A stretch of DNA of 64,000 nucleotides, taken from contig OY757012.1 in assembly GCA_963580285.1 (NCBI GenBank), forward strand, positions 164,784,652-164,848,651. The letters run 5' to 3'. Below the pieces are notes generated by a model. That model was not told the DNA's origin and ran no database searches. It was given only the letters and a program-made list of their open reading frames with translations. Positions within the stretch are counted from its first letter, which is position 1. The number at the start of each line of letters is the position of its first letter. Made by a program: the position numbers and the translations under genes. The DNA comes from Lucinisca nassula. Its lineage: Eukaryota > Mollusca > Bivalvia > Lucinida > Lucinidae. Below are positions 12,753 through 24,650 of the stretch, piece after piece.

Positions 12753-13254
12753 AGTAAGTTATTTTTAATTCAGCAGTTTCACTGCTGCCACCACAGGCTA
12801 TGTGACTAGCACAACTGTTTCACAGCTATCATCACAGGTTATTTATAATTCAGCATCGCTTCATAGCTGTCACCATAGGTTAAATGGCCATCATCGCTGT
12901 TTCACATATATCACCACAGGTCATTTAGTTTTCAGTATAGTTTTATAGCTGTTACAACAGACAACTCGGCATCACAACAGTTAAATCGGCATCACCACAG
13001 TTTCACAGCTTTCTCAATATGTTATTTTGATTTCAACACAGTTTTACAGCTTCACATCAGATAACATAGCTGTCACCACAGTTTCACAGCTGTCAAGACA
13101 AATTATACAGATTTCAGTACATTTTCACAGCTGTCACACAGATACTAGGCTACCACCAAACTTTGGCAGGTATCACCACAGGTTATTCAGATTTCAGCAC
13201 AGTTTCACAGCTGTCACCACAGGTTAAGTGGCTATCCCCACAGTGTGCTATCAA

Positions 13255-13592
13255 TCACCACGGACTTGTACATTCCATGCTTTTAGGCTCTGTTGTATAT
13301 TCCCTGTTTCCAAATAAGCCTTTCATAGAGCATATTTGCTGTGACTATAGCTGGCGTTAATGGAGTGTGTGGCGGTCGAAATCTGTCTCCCCGCCTTTCG
13401 TCACAGTGTATCTTATATTTTCTTGTCTTACGGGATCATTGGTGGAATTTTGAAAATATTTCAGGGCCACTGATGAGACCTATTTGGCCGAAACTAGCTG
13501 TTCTGGCCCAGAAAACTTGTGCATTCCATGCTTTACGGATTAGTGTTTATTCCTTGCTTTCAAAGGATAACTCTTTTATGGAACATATTTCA
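13255..13592 (+). repeat. R2 core copy 4 (type A)
   Basis: Type A; the upstream partial core is shortened to 'acttgtacattccatgctt'. Start of the clear A-B alternation. Confidence 0.8.
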
Positions 13593-14104
13593 CAATAAGT
13601 TATTTTGAATTCAGCAGTTTCACTGCTGTCACCACAAGATACGTGACTAGCACCACTGTTTCACAGCTATCATCACAGGTCCTTTATAATTCAGCATCGC
13701 TTCATAGCTGTCACCAAAGGTTAAATGGCCATCATCGCTGTTTCACAGATATCACCACAGGTAATTTAGTTTTCAGTATAGTTTTATAGCTGTCACAACA
13801 GACAACTCGGCATTACAACAGGTAGATCGGCATCACCACAGTTTCACAGCTTTCTCAATATGTTATTTTGATTTCAACACAGTTTTACAGCTTCACATCA
13901 GATAACATAGCTTCCATCACAGTTTCACAGCTGTCACCACAAAATTATACAGATTTCAGTACATTTCCACAGCTGTCACACAGATACTTGGCTATCACCA
14001 AACTTCTGCATGTATCACCACAGGTTATTCCGATTTCAGCGCAGTTTCACAGCTGTCACCACAGGTTAAGTGGCTATCACCACAGTTTGCCATCAATCAC
14101 CACA

Positions 14105-14442
14105 GACTTGTACATTTCATGCTTTTAGCCTCTGTTGTATATTCCTTGCTTACAAATGATAAACCTTTCATAGAACACATTTGATGTGAATATAGCTGGC
14201 GTTAAGGGGGGTTTGGCTGCCGTAAAATGTCTCTCCGCCTTTCGTTATCATGTTTTCAATAATTTCTTGTCCTTCGGGATCATTGGTTTATTGTGGAATT
14301 TTCAAAATATTTCAGGGTCAATGATGAGGCTGAATTGGCCGAAACCAGCTGCTCTGGTCCATAAAACTTGTGCACTCCATGCTTTTCTGATCTGTTGTTT
14401 ATGCCTTGCTTCCAAAGAATAACTCCTTTATAGAACATATTT
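14105..14442 (+). repeat. R2 core copy 5 (type B)
   Basis: Type B: 'ggctgccgtaaaatgtctct' and 'caatgatgaggctgaattgg' replace the type-A words. Confidence 0.8.
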
Positions 14443-15039
14443 CACAGTAGGCTATTTGAATTCAGCAGTTTCACAGTTGTCACCATAAGCTACGTAACTA
14501 ACACCCACTCTCATAGCTATCACCAAAGGTATGCATAATTCTGCCTCATTTCACAGCTGTCACCATAGGTTAAATGTCCATCACCGCTGTTTCACAGATA
14601 TAACCACAGGTTATTTAGTTTTCAGTATAGTTTTATAGCTGTCACAACAGACAACTCAGCATCACAACAGGAAACTCGGTATCACAGCTTTCTCAATGTG
14701 TTATTTTAATTTCAGCACAGTTTTACAGCTTCAGAACAGATAACATAGCTGTCAACATAGTTTCACAGCTATCACCACAAATTATACAGATTTCAGCACA
14801 GTTTTACAGGTCAACACAGTTTTACAGCTTTTCATCAGATAACATAGCTGTCACCACAGTTTAATAGCTGTCAGCACAAATTATACAGATTTCAGTACAT
14901 TTTCACAGCTGTCAAACAGATACTTGGCCATCACCAAACTTTGGCAGGTATCACCACAGGTTATTCAGATTTCAGCACAGTTTCATAGCTGTCACCACAG
15001 GTTAAGTGGCTATCCCCACAGTTTGCCATCAATCACCAC

Positions 15040-15372
15040 GGACTTGTAAATTCCATGCTTTTAGGCTCTGTTGTATATTCCCTGCTCCCAAATGATAAGC
15101 CTTTCATAGAACATATTTGCTGTGACTATAGCTGGCGTTAATGGAGTGTGTGGCGGCCGTAAACTGTCTCCCCGCCTTTCGACACAATGTAATTTAAATT
15201 TTCTTGTCCTTCGGGATCATTTGTGGAATTTTGAAAATATTTCAGGGCCACTGATGAGATCTATTTGGCCGAAACTAGCTGTTCTGACCCAGAAAACTTG
15301 TGCATTCCATGCTTTACGGATCTGTTATTTATTCCTTGCTTCCAAATGATAACTCTTTCATGGAACATATTT
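15040..15372 (+). repeat. R2 core copy 6 (type A)
   Basis: Type A, near-identical to copies 4 and 8. Confidence 0.8.
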
Positions 15373-15887
15373 CAAAGCAAGTTATTTTGAATTCAGCAGT
15401 TTCACTGCTGTCACCACAGGCTACGTGACTAGCACCACTGTTTCACAGCTATCATCACAGGTTATTTATAATTCAGCATCACTTCATAGCTGTCACCATA
15501 GGTTAAATGGCCATCATCGCGGTTTCACAGATATCACCACAAGTCATTTAATTTTCAGTATAGTTTTATAGCTGTCACAACAGACAACTCGGCATCACAA
15601 CAGGTAAATCGGCATCACCACAGTTTCGCAGCTTTCTCAATATGCTATTTTGATTTCAACACAGTTTTACAGCTTCACATCAGATAACATATCTTCCACC
15701 ACAGTTTCATAGCTGGCACCACAAATTAAACAGATTTCAGTACATTTCCACAGCTGTCACACAGATACTTGGTTATCACCAAACTTTCGCAGGTATCACC
15801 GCAGGTTATTCCGATTTCAGCACAGTTTCATAGCTGTCACCACAGGTTAAGTGGCTATCACCACAGTTTGCCATCAATCACCACGGA

Positions 15888-16230
15888 CTTGTACATTCCA
15901 TGCTTTTAGGCTATGCTGTATATTCCTTGCTTACAAATGATAAACCTTTCATAGAACATATTTGATGTGAATATAGCTGGCGTTAAGGGAGTCTTTGGCT
16001 GCCGTAAAATGTCTCTCCGCCTTTCGTAATAATGTTGTCTATAATTTCTTGTCCTTCGGGATCATTGGTTTCTTGTGGAATTTCTAAAATATTTCAGGGC
16101 CAATGATGAGACTGAATTGGCCAAAACCAGCTGCTCTGGTCCAGAACACTTGTGCACTCCATGCTTTTCTGATCTGTTGTTTATGTTTTGCATCCAAGGG
16201 TACCTCCTTTATAGAACATATTTCATAGTA
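15888..16230 (+). repeat. R2 core copy 7 (type B)
   Basis: Type B. At 15979 it carries the uninterrupted target 'ggcgttaagggagtctttgg' that is split by a MITE in copy 9. Confidence 0.8.
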
Positions 16231-16709
16231 GGCTATTTGAATTCAGCAGTTTCACAGCTGTCGCCACAAGATAGGTAACTAACACCCACTATCATAGCTA
16301 TCACCACAGGTATTCATAATTCTGCCACATTTCACAGCTGTCACCATAGGTTAAATGGCCATCTCCGCTGTTTCACAGATATCACCACAGGTTATTTAGT
16401 TTCCAGTATAGTTTTATAGCTGTCACAACAGACAACTCAGCATCACAACAGGAAACTCGGTATCACAGCTTTCACAATGTGTTATTTTGATTTCAGCACA
16501 GTTTTACAACAGATAACATAGCTGTATACATAGTTTCACAGCTGTCACCACAAATTATACAGATTTCAGTACATTTTCACAGCTGTCACACAGATACTTG
16601 GCTATCACCAAACTTTGGCAGGTATCACCACAGGTTATTCAGATTTCTGCACAGTTTCACAGCTGTCACCACAGGTTAAGTGATTATCCCCACGGTTTGC
16701 CATCAATCA

Positions 16710-17047
16710 CCACGGACTTGTACATTCAATGCTTTTAGGTTCTGTTGTATATTCCCTGCTTCCAAATGATAAGCCTTTCATAGAACATATTTGCTGTGAC
16801 TTTAGCTGGCGTTAATGGAGTGTGTGGCGGCCGTAAACTGTCTCCCCGCCTTTCGTCACAATGTAGTTTATATTTTCTTGTCCTTCGGGATAATTGGTGG
16901 AATTTTGAAAATATTTCAGGGCCACTGATGAGACCTATTTGGCCGAAACTAGCTGCTCTGGCCCAGAAAACTTGTGCACTCCATGCTTCACGGATCTGTT
17001 GTTTATTCCTTGCTTCCAAAGGATAACTCTTTTATGGAACATATTTC
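16710..17047 (+). repeat. R2 core copy 8 (type A)
   Basis: Type A; followed by satellite that is cut at 17311 by an R2 tandem insertion. Confidence 0.8.
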
Positions 17048-17310
17048 ATAGTAAGTTATTTTGAATTCAGCAGTTTCACTGCTGTCACCACAGGCTACGT
17101 GACTAGCACCACTGTTTCACAGCTATCATCACAGGTTATTAATAATTCAGCATCACTTCATAGCTATCACCATAGGTTAAATGGCCATCATCGCTGTTTC
17201 ACAGATATCACCACAGGTCATTTAATTTTCAGTATAGTTTTATAGCTGTCACAACAGACAACTCGGCATCACAACAGGTAAATCGGCATCACCACAGTTT
17301 CGCAGCTTTC

Positions 17311-17969
17311 AGCGTAAATATTCTGGAAATCATATATAATTATTGGTTTAGACTCATATTCTAGACAGGTTTTTAATTATTTGGACCCCATTTTGATTTA
17401 TATCAGTGTTTGAATCGACTGCCTATTCGAAATTCGAAAAATTTCAGTATGTTTCCTCTGGCTTTCGTTGCCGGATCATTACAGGGTCACTGATAAGGCT
17501 TTATTAGCCGAAACTACGTAGTATGATCCATCTTCTTTCTTATGAATGTTTTCATTGCTCTTAAAGGAACTCATTTTTGATTTTTATTTGCCTTCACTGC
17601 AGCTGGTGTTGTGCCGTGTGGCGGCCGTAAAACGTCTCCCCGTACATCAACCATAGTGCAGTTTATATTTTACTTTTTGTCCTTTGAGATCAGCGTAAAT
17701 ATTCTGGAAAATCATATATAATTATTGGTTTAGACTCATATTCTAGACAGGTTTTTAATTATTTGGACACTATTTTGATTTATATCAGTCTTTGAATCGA
17801 CTGCCTATTCGAAATTCGAAAAATTGCAGTATGTTTCCTCTGGCTTTCGTAGCCGGATCATTACAGGGTCACTGATGAGGCTTTATTAGCCGAAACTGCG
17901 TAGTATGACCCATCTTCTTTCTTATGAATGTTTTCATTGCTCTAAAAGGAACTCATTTTTGATTTTTAT
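17311..17969 (+). mobile_element. R2 element, tandem 1.7-unit insertion
   Basis: A 381-bp unit (17311-17691) is followed directly by a partial second unit (17692-17969); both begin 'agcgtaaatattctgg'. The satellite words 'cgcagctttc' and 'tctcaatatgttatt' are adjacent in sibling repeats (for example near 15630), so this is an insertion. It contains both 'tgtggcggccgtaaaacg' and 'tattagccgaaactacgtag', the words that define the array core, and so appears to be a less decayed relative of that core. Confidence 0.8.
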
Positions 17970-18224
17970 TTCTCAATATGTTATTTTGATTTCAACACAG
18001 TTTTACAGCTTCACATCAGATAACATAGCTTCCGCCACAGTTGCACAGCTGTCCCCACAAATTATACAGATTTCAGTACATTTCCACAGCTGTCACACAG
18101 ATACTTGGTTATCACCAAACTTTCGCAGGTATCACCACATGTTATTCCGATTTCAACACAGTTTCACAGCTGTCACCACAGGTTAAGTGGCTATCACCAC
18201 AGTTTGCCATCAGTCACCACGGAC

Positions 18225-18880
18225 TTGTACATTCCATTCTTTTAGGCTCTGTTGTATATTCCATGCTTACAAATGATAAACCTTTCATAAAACATATTTG
18301 ATGTGAATATAGCTGGCGTTAAAGGCATTTATTCTTGATTATTGAGGACTATCATTTCATTACATAATATTATGTAGCCCTCGGTGCTGACTGAAGTTCT
18401 GTCCTCTGTCTTCAACAGGTAAGGGGCCTCCTTGGGGAAAATCAATAAATTACTTACTGTTGACTGGTGTACATTATTGATTTTCCCCTTAAGTGTCTCA
18501 GTCAGGGGATTCAACAAGAGCTACTAATCACCCTATAAAGGGCCGCCTTTGATCTGCTATAGTCAGTATATCACAGGGGACAATAAAACAATTATGGACA
18601 CACCGTGTGTTCTACTGTTACAGAATAAATGCCTTTAAGGGAGTCTTTGGCTGCCGTAAAATGTCTCTCCGCCTTTCGGCATAATCTTGTCTATAATTTT
18701 TTGTCCTTCGGGATCATTGGTTTATTGTGGAATTTTTAAAATATGTCAGGGCCAATGATGAGGCTGAATTGGCCGAAACCAGCTGCTCTGGTCCAGAAAA
18801 CTTGTGCACTCCATGCTTTTCTGATCTGTTGTTTATGCCTTGCTTCCAAAGGATAACTCCTTTATAGAACATATTTCACA
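18225..18880 (+). repeat. R2 core copy 9 (type B) split by a MITE
   Basis: Type-B core interrupted at 18323-18634. The sequence on either side joins perfectly to the uninterrupted type-B cores at 15979 and 21070. Confidence 0.85.
18323..18634. mobile_element. TTAA-flanked MITE (piggyBac-like)
   Basis: A 312-bp element with perfect 13-bp terminal inverted repeats (AGGCATTTATTCT at 18323, AGAATAAATGCCT ending at 18634), flanked by TTAA at 18319-18322 and 18635-18638. Empty sites in sibling type-B cores have a single TTAA, so the duplication is seen directly. TTAA duplication is the hallmark of piggyBac transposases; no transposase is encoded. An internal inverted repeat (GGGGAAAATCAATAA and its complement) lies at about 18437 and 18475. 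A 62-codon minus-strand frame inside has no recognised domain. Confidence 0.9.
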
Positions 18881-19345
18881 GTAGGCTATTTGAATTCAGC
18901 AGTTTCACAGCTGATGCCACAAGATAGGTAACTAACACCCACTATCATAGCATCACCACAGGTATTCATAATTCTGACTCATTTCACAGCTGTCACCATA
19001 GGTTAAATGGCCATCACCGCTGTTTTACAGATATCACCACAGGTTATTTAGTTTTCAGTAAAGTTTTATAGCTGTCACAACAGTCAACTCACCATAACAA
19101 CTGGAAACTCGGTATCACAGCTTTCTCAATGTGTTATTTTGTTTTCAGCACAGTTTTACAGCTTAACAACAGATAACATAGCTGTCAACATAGTTTCACA
19201 GCTATCACCACAAATTATACAGATTCCAGCACAGTTTACAGCTTCACAACAGATAACATAGCTGTCAACACAGTTTTACAGCTTCACATCAGATAACATA
19301 GCTGTCACCACAGTTTCACAGCTGTCACCACAAATTATACAGATT

Positions 19346-19985
19346 TGGCAACTTTTCTTCCCTCTTTAATTGCACGCCGGTGGGTCAGGCCTCAGATTCT
19401 ATGACGGCTCCAACGTAAAGGCTTATTGAAAATTAAAGAGATAATGTTGGTTGGTGTCTGATGCTCTGTCTCTGGTCGGGCTCATCGGAGTCTAACTGTT
19501 GGTTTTCTTTTGCTCCAGCATTTCAGTGGTTTCTTGTTGTCGAGTCCTCACCGCTGTCTCACCTCTGTGGTTCTTTGATTTCTGTGTTCACGGAGATGTT
19601 GCACTGATGAGTTAGGAGGCCTTCATGCGGACTGAACAAATTATTTGTCTAAATCGCGACGGAAGTAAGGGCGAGGATTGTGGCCACGTAAAATCGATTT
19701 AAGCCCCCCAGTGGAAATCTTCCACTGACCGTTCCAAGGCGGCTCTTCTGTGGTGATTTATTTATGTTGTTGTTTGTTACTTACTGTGTGTATCACTTGT
19801 GTCTTTTAATTTTGGATGGCCATATGGCCATTTTGTTGGAAAGTAACTGTCCATATGGCCTTCCTTTGTTTAGGTTTCCATTATGGTCTGGTCGCTTAAT
19901 GTTTGTATTTCTTTCCCTTTGGTGTCTTTTATGGATGGAGTAAGTTTATTGTATCAATTCCTGATCTTTGTTTTACTTCTACTTT
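19346..19985 (+). mobile_element. RT-A 5'-truncated copy
   Basis: Begins within the last codons of the reverse-transcriptase frame; residues CTPVGQASDSMTAPT and a TAA stop are readable, then the ~590-bp 3' tail ending 'gttttacttctactttt'. Inserted in the higher-order array between R2 core copies 9 and 10. Confidence 0.85.
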
Positions 19986-20129
19986 TCAGTACATTTTCAC
20001 AGCTGTCACACAGATACTTGGCTATCACCAAACTTTGGCAGGTATCACCACAGGTTAGTCAGATTTCAGCACAGATTCACAGCAGTCACCACAAGTTAAG
20101 TGGCTATCCCCACAGTGTGCCATCAATCA

Positions 20130-20470
20130 CCACGGACTTGTACATTCCATGCTTTTAGGCTCTGTTGTATATTCCCTGCTTCCAAATGATAAGCCTTTCA
20201 TAGAACATATTTGCTTTGACTACAGCTGGCGTTAATGGAGTGTGTGGCGGCCGTTAACTGTCTCTCCGCCTTTCGTCACCATGTAGTTTATATTTTCTTG
20301 TCCTTCGGAATCATTGGTGGAATTTTGAAAATATTTCAGGGCCACTGATGAGACCTATTTGGCCGAAACAAGCTGCTCTGGCCCAGAAAACTTGTGCACT
20401 TCATGCTTTACGGATCTGTTATTTATTCCTTGCTTCCAAGTGATAACTCTTTTATGGAACATATTTCACA
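20130..20470 (+). repeat. R2 core copy 10 (type A)
   Basis: Type A, following the RT-A insertion. Confidence 0.8.
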
Positions 20471-20977
20471 GTAGGTTATTTTGAATTCAGCAGTTTCACT
20501 GCTGTCACCACAGGCTACGTGACTAGCACCACTGTTTCACAGCTATCATCACAGGTTATTTATAATTCAGCATCGCTTCATAGCTGTCACCATAGGTTAA
20601 ATGGCCATCATCGCTGTTTCACAGATATCACCACAGGTCATTTAGTTTTCAGTATAGTTTTATAGCTGTCACAACAGACAACTCGGCACCACAACAGGTA
20701 AATCGGCATCACCACAGTTTCACAGCTTTCCCAATATGTTATTTTGATTTCAACACAGTTTTACAGCTTCACATCCGATAACATAGCTTCAACCACAGTT
20801 TCACATCTGTCACCACAAATTATACAGTTCAGTACATTTCCACAGCTGTCACACGGATACTTGGTTATCACCAAACTTTCGCAGGTATCATCGAAGGTTA
20901 TTCCGATTTCAGCACAGTTTCACAGCTGTCACCACAGGTTAAGTGGCTATCACCACAGTTTGCCATCAATCACCACG

Positions 20978-21320
20978 GACTTGTACATTCCATGCTTTTA
21001 GGCGCTGTTGTATATTCCTTGCTTACAAATGATAAACCTTTCATAGAACATATTTGATGTGAATATAGCTGGCGTTAAGGGAGTTTTTGGCTGCCGTAAA
21101 ATGTCTCTCCGCCTTTCGTCATTATGTTGTCTATAATCTCTTGTCCTTCGGGATCATTGATTTATTGTGGAATTCTTAAAATATTTCAGGGTCAATGATG
21201 AGGCTGAATTGGCCGAAACCAGCTGCTCTGGTCCAGAAAACTTGTGCACTCCATGCTTTTCTGATCTGTTGTTTATGCCTTGCTTCCAAAGAATAACTCC
21301 TTTATAGAACATATTTCACA
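20978..21320 (+). repeat. R2 core copy 11 (type B)
   Basis: Type B, with an empty MITE target 'ggcgttaagggagtttttgg' near 21070. Confidence 0.8.
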
Positions 21321-21939
21321 GCAGGCTATTTGAATTCAGCAGTTTCACAGCTGTCACCACAAGCTACGTAACTAACACCCACTATCATAGCTATCACCAC
21401 AGGTATTCATAATTCTGCCTCATTTCACAGCTGCCACCATTGGTTAAATGGCCATCACCGTTGTTTCACAGATATCACCACAGGTTATTTAGTTTTCAGT
21501 ATAGTTTTATAGCTGTCACAACAGACAACTCAGCATCACAACAGGAAACTCGGTATCACAGCTTTCTCAGTGTGTTATTTTGATTTCAGCACAGTTTTAC
21601 AGCTTCAGAACAGATAACATAGCTGTCAACATAGTTTCACAGCCATCACCACAAATTATACAGATTTCATTACATTTTCACAGCTGTCACACAGATACTT
21701 GGCTATCACCAAACTTTCGCAGGTATCACCTCAGGTTATTCAGATTTCAGCACAGTTTCACAGCAGTCACCACAGGTTAATATGTGGCTAGCCCCACAGT
21801 TTGCCATCAATCACCACGGGCTATTTAGATTTCAATACAATTTCACAGCTGTCACCCCAGATTATTTAGATTTTAGCACAGGTCAAAACTGTCACCACCG
21901 GTCGCCTGGCCATCGCAACAGTTTCACAGTTGTTTTTTT

Positions 21940-22285
21940 TGGTACTATTTCAGGGTTCTGATGAGGGTCATTGGACGAAACAAGTTAGTTTTGCCAAGGA
22001 ATACATGTATATTTTATGCATTTCATAGAACATATTTGATGTGACTATAGCTGGCGTAAAGGGAGTGTGTGGGGGCCGTAAAATGTATCCCCGCCTTTCG
22101 TCATAGGTAGTTTATATGTTCTTGTCCTTCGGGATCATTGGTTTACTGTGGAATTTTGAAATTATTTCAGGGCCACTGATGAGGCCTAATTGGCCGAAAC
22201 TAGCTGTTCTGGGCCAGAAAACTTGTGCATTCCATGCTTTTCGGATCTGTTGTTTATTTCTTGCTTCCAAAGGATAGAACATATT
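21940..22285 (+). repeat. R2 core copy 12 (divergent)
   Basis: Closer to copies 1-2 than to the A/B types and preceded by a partial core. It marks the far edge of the homogenised section. Confidence 0.75.
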
Positions 22286-23422
22286 TCCGGTTGGTGTTTT
22301 TGAATTCAGCAGTTCCACAGCTGCCATCACATGCTACGCGACTAGCACCACAGTTTCACAGCTATCACCACAGGTTATTTATAATTCTGCATCGTTTCAT
22401 AGCTGTCACCACAGGTTAAATTGCCATCACCGCTGTTTCACAGATATCACCACAGGTTATTTAGTCTTCAGTATAGTTTTATAACTGTCACAACGGAAAA
22501 CTCGCAATCACAACAGATAACTCGGCATCACCACAGGTTTATAGCTTTCACAAAATGTTTTTTTTTTATTTCAGCACAGTTTCACAACAGATAACATAGC
22601 TGTCACCACAGTTTCACAGCTGTCACCACAAATTAAAGATTTCAGCACTTTTTCACAGCTGTAACACAGATACTTGGCTCTCACCAAATTTTGGCAGGTA
22701 TCACCACAGATTAATCAGATTTCAGCACAATTTCACAGCTGTAACCGAAGGTTATGTGGCTATGACCACTGTCTTACAGCTACCACCACGTATTATTTAT
22801 AATTCGGCACCGTTTCACAGCTGTCCAAATGTCCATCACCGCTGTTTCACAGATTATCACCGCAGGTTATAGTGTCAACTCGGCATCACAACAGGTAACT
22901 CAGCATCACCACAGTTTAACAGCTTTTCAATATGTTATGTTGATTTCAGCACAATTTCACATTTCGTGTTGTGAAGCTCTAGTGAAAGCCATATATCCTG
23001 AGGTGACAATGTGAAATTGAGGTGATAGCCATATTACATACATTTATGGCTATGGGACTCAGATGATAGCAATATAACCTGAGGTGATATCGTTGTTACC
23101 TGTAGGGACAACTCTGAAACTCGGGTGATAACCATACTAACTGTTGTGACAATTATTAATCATAGTTGACTGCTGTATTACCTGTGGTGACGACTGTCAA
23201 ACTGAGGTGATAGCGATCTTACTTTTGTGAAGGAAAGCTGAGAAAGTCAGTCGATAGCCATATAACTTGCTGTGATAGCTGAAAACTAAAATGATAGCCA
23301 TACTACCTATAGTGACAGCGGTGAAACTGAAATTATTGCTATATAATATGTGTCGACAGCTGTGAAACTTAAGTGATAGCCATATAACCTGTGGTGATGT
23401 TATGAAAGCTAAGAAATTGAGG

Positions 23423-23455
23423 TGATGGCTATCACCACAGGTTATTTATAATTCT
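23423..23455 (+). repeat. Opposite-orientation satellite patch
   Basis: 'atggctatcaccacaggtta' followed by 'tttataattctgc' is in the plus orientation of the neighbouring array (compare ~22360) but lies inside the inverted block. The matching place in block 1 (about 600-640) lacks it. Confidence 0.7.
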
Positions 23456-23909
23456 GCGATGGCTGTAAAACTCTGGCGATAACCATACTACCTGGGGTCA
23501 TAGCCATATTACCTGTGATGACAGCTGTGAAACTTGAAAAATCACGTGATAGCCATATTACCTGTGGTGATATCTTTGAGACTTATTTGAAAGCCTAACC
23601 ACATATGGCGACATTTGTGAAACTGAAATGATAGCCATAATACCGCAGTGGTAACTGCTACTCAGATGATGGCCATATAGCCTCTGGGAATAGCTGTCAA
23701 GCTAAGGGGATAGCCAAACAAGCTATGGGAATAGCTGTGAAACAGACTTGACTGCTGTATTACCTGTGGTGGAAGCTGTCCAAATGAGGTGACAGGCATA
23801 TAACCTTTAATGCTAGCTGTGCAACTCAGATTATAGTCATACTGCTTCTTGTGAAATTCAGGTGATAGCCATATTACCTGAGGTGTAAGATGCGAAACTG
23901 AGGTGACAG

Positions 23910-24410
23910 TCGGAGTCTAACTGTTGGTTTTCTTTTGCTCCAGCATTTCAGTGGTTTCTTGCTGTCGAGTCCTCACCGTTGTCTCACCTCTGTGGTTCTT
24001 TGATTTTTGTGTTCACGGAGATGTTGCACTGATGAGTTAGGAGGCCTTCATGCGGACTGAACAAATTATTTGTCTAAATCGCGACGGAAGTAAGGGCGAG
24101 GATTGTGGCCACGTAAAATCGATTTAAGCCCCCCAGTGGAAATCTTCCACTGACCGTTCCAAGGCGGCTCTTCTGTGGCGATTTGTTTATGTTGTTGTTT
24201 GTTACTTACTGTGTGTATCACTTGTGTCTTTTGGTTTCGGATGGCCATATGGCCATTTTGTGGGAAAGTAACTGTCCTTATGGCCTTCCTTTGTTTAGGT
24301 TTCCATTATGGTCTGGTCGCTTAATGTTTGTATTTCTTTCCCTTTGGTGTCTTTTATGGGTGGAGTAAGTTAATTGTATCAATTCCTGATCTTTGTTTTA
24401 CTTCTACTTT
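23910..24410 (+). mobile_element. RT-A 5'-truncated copy with an empty-site counterpart
   Basis: Starts at 'cggagtctaactg' and ends at the common 3' end 'gttttacttctacttt'. The inverted duplicate of this locus near 355-395 has continuous satellite and no insertion, so this copy arrived after the duplication. No clear target duplication is seen. Confidence 0.85.
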
Positions 24411-24457
24411 TTATAACCTGTGGTGGTAGCAGTAAAACGGAGGTTATAGCCATATTA

Positions 24458-24650
24458 CCGGCGGTGATGCGTCTGACTGGTGATCAGAAGTACGCGAGTT
24501 CGATACTTGCCGGGGTTGGCAGTATTCTATCGTGGAGATTGATCATGAAATCTTTTCTACGGTCATTCTTTCCAGGAAAAGTCTGGCTAGGTAACCTGAC
24601 AGGCTCAAAAATGACAAAATAGTGTTGATTTGGCCATTAAACTCGAATGC
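24458..24650 (+). mobile_element. S1 SINE copy (internally deleted)
   Basis: Plus-strand counterpart of the copy at 45-310, with the same junctions on both sides ('accggcggtgatgc' and 'aaaaacctgtg'). The middle portion carrying 'attcaagaagggcag' is deleted here. Confidence 0.8.

Larger units (their letters stand above)
9889..22965 (+). repeat. Higher-order satellite array with R2-derived cores
   Basis: Satellite monomers in fixed order plus an embedded ~265-bp core repeat about every 0.83-1.1 kb. Landmark 'ggcsgccgtaaa' occurs near 10433, 11530, 12531, 13370, 14217, 15149, 15999, 16825, 18650, 20248, 21089 and 22074. Two core types alternate from 13370 onward: type A (GTGTGTGGCGGCCGTAAACT) and type B (GGCTGCCGTAAAATGTCTCT), giving a ~1.7-1.8 kb A-B dimer where no insertion intervenes. 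Later insertions at 17311, 18323 and 19346 lengthen individual copies. Confidence 0.9.
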
